Origin: Deltaproteobacteria bacterium HGW-Deltaproteobacteria-14
GTDB lineage: Bacteria > Myxococcota_A > UBA9042 > PHBI01
Assembly: GCA_002841945.1 (NCBI GenBank)
Contig: PHBI01000027.1
Location: forward strand, 1 to 46,321
Direction: 5' to 3'
DNA length: 46,321 bases
Positions 43,122 through 46,321 of this stretch are shown here, in pieces (the first letter of the stretch is position 1; every line of letters starts with the position of its first letter). The translations under genes and the position numbers were made by a program. The notes beneath the pieces were generated by a model. The model saw only the letters and a program-made list of their open reading frames with translations. It was not told where the DNA came from and did not search any database.

Positions 43122-44470
43122 GCCTGCGGTCCTGGCTGCCCGGAGCGCTCGCGCTGTCCGTCACGATCGGCACCGTCGCCGCGTCTGCGCTGGCGGCGGA
43201 GGCCGCGCCCAAACCGAAGCCGAAGCAGCTCCAATACGACCTCGACATCCTGGGCTTCAACGACGGTGAGCCCTACCGCCTGCAGGGGGCTGAGGCGGAG
43301 GCGGTGGTCGGGGACCCGGGCGCCGAGATCTGGCAGTTCCAGAACGACAACTGGATGCTCAAGAACCAGCCCGGGGCGTTCACGAAGCTGAGCGACGTGG
43401 TCGGGCGCTTCCCGGAGCGCGCGCCGACCGACCTGATCGCCGTGTTCCAGGTGGACCTCGACGGCGACCGGACGGCCGAGATGCTGCTCGTGCCCGACGA
43501 CGTGCTCAACGACGGCAAGCACCGCTACGGGCCGACGCTGCTCAAGCTCACCAAGGAGGGCTACCACGCCATCTGGGCGGCCACCGAGCTCCCCGGCGAG
43601 CGCTTCGGGGTGGTCGACATCCGCGACCTCAACGACGACTCTCGCCCCGAGATCCTGGTCACCGGCGAGTCGGGCAAGACCGGCTTCTACCAGTTCATGG
43701 AGCTGCTCGGGCAGGGCAAGAAGGGCTTCGCGTCGCTGCCGGTGGACCACGTGGACTCGCTGCACTACGTGGACCTCGATCGCAACGGGCAGGTGGAGGT
43801 CGTGCGCCGTCAGCGGGTCGGGCGCCGCGGGCCGGCGTACCAGTGGACCTACGTCGACCACCTCTACCGCTGGGACGGCGCGCGCTTCGTCGCGGCGGAC
43901 CAGGCCTTCCCACGCTACCACGACGAGCAGACGTTGCCGACGCTGCTCGGTGACCTCATCGACCACTACTCGGCCCAGGCGCCGATCCTCGAGGAGAAGG
44001 TCACGGCCATCGAGGACGTGCGGCGCCAGGTGTTGAGCTGGACGAAGCGTCCGCGCGGCTTCTACCAGAAGAAGGTGAACGCGCTGCGAGAGCTGCAGAA
44101 GAAGAGCCTGGCGCCCGCCCGGGCCAAGCTCGAGGCGCTCGACAAGGCCTACCCCTACGACGTGCAGGTCCTCATCGGGCTCGCGCAGGTGCTCGCGGCC
44201 GAGGGGGAGTGGGAGAAGGTGCTCGACGCGGCCATCCGGGCGCTGACGATCGAGCCGCGCAACCGCCAGGGGTGGTGGTGGCTCGGGGTGGCGTTCAGCC
44301 AGCTCAGCGAGCGCTCCTCCGCGGTGGCGAGCATGTTCAGCGCGGTCAGCCTGTGCGGCGCCAAGGACGAGGGGCTCGCCTTCCTCAAGGCCCGCCGCGG
44401 CGAGCCCGGGATGGAGGCCGCGCTGCAGGACGCCATCGATCAGGCGATGAAGGAGCTCGAGGCGCACTGA
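43118..44470 (+). CDS. Periplasmic protein with FG-GAP-like and TPR regions
   Basis: 450 residues. A signal peptide (ending near ALAAEA) is followed by a region of about 250 residues with three acidic loops: DLDGDRTAEMLL, DLNDDSRPEILV and DLDRNGQVEVV. These match the calcium-binding loops of FG-GAP/VCBS beta-propeller repeats. A helical section follows, and the C-terminus (about 345-445) has TPR-like units (VLIGLAQVLAAEGEWEKVLDAA, WWWLGVAFSQLSERSSAV). It is translationally coupled to the 64-residue membrane protein. A role as a periplasmic or surface scaffold is plausible; no enzyme motif is seen. Confidence 0.78.
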   Translation: MSLRSWLPGALALSVTIGTVAASALAAEAAPKPKPKQLQYDLDILGFNDGEPYRLQGAEAEAVVGDPGAEIWQFQNDNWMLKNQPGAFTKLSDVVGRFPERAPTDLIAVFQVDLDGDRTAEMLLVPDDVLNDGKHRYGPTLLKLTKEGYHAIWAATELPGERFGVVDIRDLNDDSRPEILVTGESGKTGFYQFMELLGQGKKGFASLPVDHVDSLHYVDLDRNGQVEVVRRQRVGRRGPAYQWTYVDHLYRWDGARFVAADQAFPRYHDEQTLPTLLGDLIDHYSAQAPILEEKVTAIEDVRRQVLSWTKRPRGFYQKKVNALRELQKKSLAPARAKLEALDKAYPYDVQVLIGLAQVLAAEGEWEKVLDAAIRALTIEPRNRQGWWWLGVAFSQLSERSSAVASMFSAVSLCGAKDEGLAFLKARRGEPGMEAALQDAIDQAMKELEAH

Positions 44471-44515
44471 GCGCGGGCCGCGCGGTGTCGCCCCGGCGAA
44501 CCCGCGGGGCCTACC

Positions 44516-44842
44516 TCAATTACACTTCTCGAGGTCTTCCGAGGACTTGGCGTTGCTCAGGCACTCGGTGAGGTCGCGGGTCGCGCGCTCGTTGCACTCC
44601 TGCTCGCACTCCTGGCGCAGGAAATCGAGCTGCAGCGCGGCCATGTCGCGGGCCATCTTCGCCCCGGCCTCGCCCATCTTGCCGAGCACCTCGTCGCTGC
44701 TCGACTGCTGCTCGACCGCGCCCAGGTAGAGCTTGCTCACGTTCTCGCAAGCCTGCGCGCAGTCGTCCTTGGTCGCCTTGGCCGGGCAACCTCCGATGGC
44801 GATCGCGGCGATCAAAAGCAGGGCGCTCGACAGCGTCCGCAT
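44516..44842 (-). CDS. Small lipoprotein with twin Cx3C motif
   Basis: 108 residues. The signal ends in the lipobox AIGGC. The mature part is helical and has CAQAC and CEQEC about 50 residues apart, plus two further cysteines near the C-terminus (the last is the second-to-last residue). The twin Cx3C pattern is typical of alpha-hairpin proteins stapled by two disulfides; homology to a named family is not claimed. GGAGGGA lies just before the ATG and a TTGACA promoter further upstream. Function unknown. Confidence 0.78.
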   Translation of the reverse strand: MRTLSSALLLIAAIAIGGCPAKATKDDCAQACENVSKLYLGAVEQQSSSDEVLGKMGEAGAKMARDMAALQLDFLRQECEQECNERATRDLTECLSNAKSSEDLEKCN

Positions 44843-44877
44843 CAGCTCCCTCCTGGGCCAGGCACACGGGCGGCATG

Positions 44878-44906
44878 AAGGTCGCGAATCGCTCGCGCTT
44901 TGTCAA
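44878..44906 (-). promoter_or_regulatory. Promoter of the twin-Cx3C lipoprotein gene
   Basis: A perfect TTGACA on the minus strand with GACCTT 17 bases downstream (weak -10), 36 bases before the ATG. Confidence 0.42.
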
Positions 44907-44951
44907 CGGCCTCGGTGGCGGGCATGATCGGGGTCGGCCAAGGAGATCGCG

Positions 44952-45767
44952 ATGTCGCTCTACCCCGGGATCCCGGCCGGGATCACCTCCCTCGTGGTCG
45001 TCGCTTGCGCGACGAGCGGCCCACCGCGCGCCGGGGACCCGGCCGACGCGCCCGCCACCGCGGCGCTGACCGTCCTGAACCCCACCGACGACACCTACGC
45101 CGTCACGGTCGGTGGCGCCCCGCGCGCCACCGCGCCCCCCGGCGGACGGGTCGACCTGACCGGCCTCGCCGCCGGGGAGGCGGTCGTTATCGCGCACAAC
45201 GACGGCCTGCACCTCGCCCAGCGCCACGTCCTGACCCTCGACGCGGCCCGCCCGGCGACGGTGACCCTGCGGCGCCAGCTGGCCCGGCTGCGGGTCGTGA
45301 ACCGGCGTCACGTCCCCATCGAGGTCCTCGTCGACGGCCTCCCCGCCGGCTGGGCGGCGCCGGACGGGGAGACCGTGCTCGAGGGGGTGCCCGCCGGGCA
45401 GCGGACCCTCGTCGCGCGCGCCGCGGACGGTCCCCGCGCCGTCCGCGCCGAGCGCTACCTCAACGAGGACGAGGAGACGAGCTGGGCGCCGGCGGTCCCG
45501 GTCGAGGCGGCGAGCGGGGAGGGCGTCCCGCGGCCCCCGCCCGGGCAGGGGCTCATCTGGATGCGCAACACCTCGAGCTTCGACGTGCGCGTCTTCATCG
45601 GTGGCGAGGAGGTGTCCTTCGTCTTCGCCGGCGCGACCGCCGAGATCGTCGTGCCGCCGGGCACCCACACCCTCGTCGTCCACATCGAGGGCGCCGACGC
45701 GATCAGCGAGCACGAGGTGGAGCTGCTGCCGAACCAGACCGCCGAGTGGGACTATCGCGGGGGGTGA
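44952..45767 (+). CDS. Predicted lipoprotein with PEGA-like beta repeats
   Basis: 271 residues, not firmly recognised. The short N-terminus ends in LVVVAC, a likely lipobox, followed by a Pro/Ala/Asp linker. The rest is beta-rich, with three similar units that resemble PEGA-type repeats: VTVGGAPRATAPPGG, VLVDGLPAGWAAPDG and VFIGGEEVSFVFAG, each followed by a Gly-rich turn and a short strand such as GTHTLVVHI. PEGA repeats are usually surface or envelope modules. GGAGATCGCG precedes the ATG. It diverges from the twin-Cx3C lipoprotein gene. Confidence 0.7.
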   Translation: MSLYPGIPAGITSLVVVACATSGPPRAGDPADAPATAALTVLNPTDDTYAVTVGGAPRATAPPGGRVDLTGLAAGEAVVIAHNDGLHLAQRHVLTLDAARPATVTLRRQLARLRVVNRRHVPIEVLVDGLPAGWAAPDGETVLEGVPAGQRTLVARAADGPRAVRAERYLNEDEETSWAPAVPVEAASGEGVPRPPPGQGLIWMRNTSSFDVRVFIGGEEVSFVFAGATAEIVVPPGTHTLVVHIEGADAISEHEVELLPNQTAEWDYRGG

Positions 45768-45877
45768 AGCGGGGACCCGCGCGCGCCCCCGCTACGTTGT
45801 CTGGGCGAGCGTGATGTCTTACCGTCACAGCGACACCGAACCACCGTCCCGCCGGGGACACGAGGCGAGGACCCGAC

Positions 45878-46228
45878 ATGGCGACCAAGAAGACGAAGGA
45901 CGAGCCCAAGCCCAAGGCCGAGGAGTCCGGCGAGGTCGACGAGGCGAAGCTGAGCTACGCCGAGATCGCCGCGCTGAGTGGCCAGCCGGTCGTCACGACG
46001 ACCCGGGTCATGCAGCAGTTCCCGCCCAAGGAGGAGGTCGACAAGGGCGTCATGCCCGACATCGTCCTGACCACGACGGTGATCTGGGGGCCGCTGCCGC
46101 CTGAGCCGCCGCCGAAACCGAACCGCCGCGCCGCGACCGTCGAGACCCACGTCATCGAGCGCGGCGCGCCGAAGGCCAAGCGGCCCCCGTCGATCGGGAG
46201 CATGCCGGTGCCCGGCGGCAAGAAGTAG
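45878..46228 (+). CDS. Hypothetical Lys/Pro-rich protein
   Basis: 116 residues, not recognised. It starts with a charged low-complexity segment (KKTKDEPKPKAEES), has a short central part (LSYAEIAALSGQPVVTTTRV) and ends in a Lys/Pro/Gly-rich tail. No signal peptide or membrane helix is seen. GAGG lies seven bases before the ATG. The next gene begins two bases after its stop, suggesting an operon. Confidence 0.55.
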   Translation: MATKKTKDEPKPKAEESGEVDEAKLSYAEIAALSGQPVVTTTRVMQQFPPKEEVDKGVMPDIVLTTTVIWGPLPPEPPPKPNRRAATVETHVIERGAPKAKRPPSIGSMPVPGGKK

Positions 46229-46230
46229 CC

Positions 46231-46321
46231 GTGCGCTCGCTCGCGTGGGTCATCGCCGTGGCGCTCGGGCTCGCGCTCGCCCCCTCGGTCGGCTGTCGCG
46301 ACGCGGACCCGGCTCCGGCGC
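46231..46321 (+). CDS. Predicted lipoprotein, N-terminal part only
   Basis: A GTG two bases after the preceding stop opens a frame that runs off the right edge. The 30 visible codons encode a signal peptide (MRSLAWVIAVALGLALAPSVGC), ending in a lipobox with Cys at residue 22, then an Asp/Ala/Pro tether. No domain is visible before the edge. Confidence 0.55.
   Translation, partial: MRSLAWVIAVALGLALAPSVGCRDADPAPA

Overview
The window is about 46 kb of very GC-rich DNA (roughly 70 percent or more by eye) packed with genes on both strands. Three things suggest a member of the Myxococcota or a related deltaproteobacterial lineage: many lipoproteins with acidic Asp/Ala tethers, a giant secreted protein built from six-cysteine DGDPCT-type repeats, and the copper monooxygenase remnant beside it. 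This is an inference from gene style; no rRNA or other phylogenetic marker was compared. I found no tRNA, rRNA, CRISPR array, insertion sequence or prophage. Both ends cut through a gene.

Layout. 1-4.8 kb: a truncated secreted protein, a zinc-free quinone oxidoreductase, and a divergent bifunctional proline dehydrogenase/P5C dehydrogenase (putA). 5.0-10.9 kb, minus strand: a DsbD/ScsB-type thiol-disulfide transporter, and a MoxR ATPase - VWA (CoxE-like) - PP2C/cyclic-nucleotide-domain cluster. 11.1-20.8 kb: a carbonyl-reductase-like SDR, then envelope lipoproteins: a TPR lipoprotein, an 1813-residue cysteine-rich lipoprotein with four MAM-like beta-sandwich modules, a stranded C-terminal fragment of a copper type II monooxygenase, and a VWA lipoprotein with cysteine-rich insertions. 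20.9-26.2 kb: a second SDR, a divergent M20-family deacetylase, and a long-form isoleucyl-tRNA synthetase behind a good sigma70-type promoter. 26.3-34.0 kb, plus strand: a small lipoprotein, an AsmA-like/GT51 peptidoglycan glycosyltransferase fusion, then a HIT hydrolase, a HAD phosphatase and a GH31 alpha-glucosidase-type lipoprotein. 34.1-41.2 kb, minus strand: a 2Fe-2S ferredoxin, a PfkB-fold protein lacking its catalytic motif, ybeY - cupin - phoH, an Slt-type lytic transglycosylase, and a UbiK-like coiled-coil protein with a histone-H1-like tail. 41.4-46.3 kb: moaA, a tight cluster of two small membrane proteins and a periplasmic repeat/TPR protein, then small lipoproteins and hypothetical proteins.

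The strongest themes are cell-envelope building (GT51, Slt, DsbD, many lipoproteins) and surface display of cysteine-rich proteins, for which the DsbD-type transporter could plausibly supply disulfide handling. I did not find a complete system that I can call undescribed. The most unusual items are the cysteine-rich/MAM lipoprotein locus with its monooxygenase remnant, two likely pseudo-enzymes (PP2C with Asp to Asn, PfkB without GAGD), the AsmA-GT51 fusion, and a two-copy dispersed intergenic repeat.
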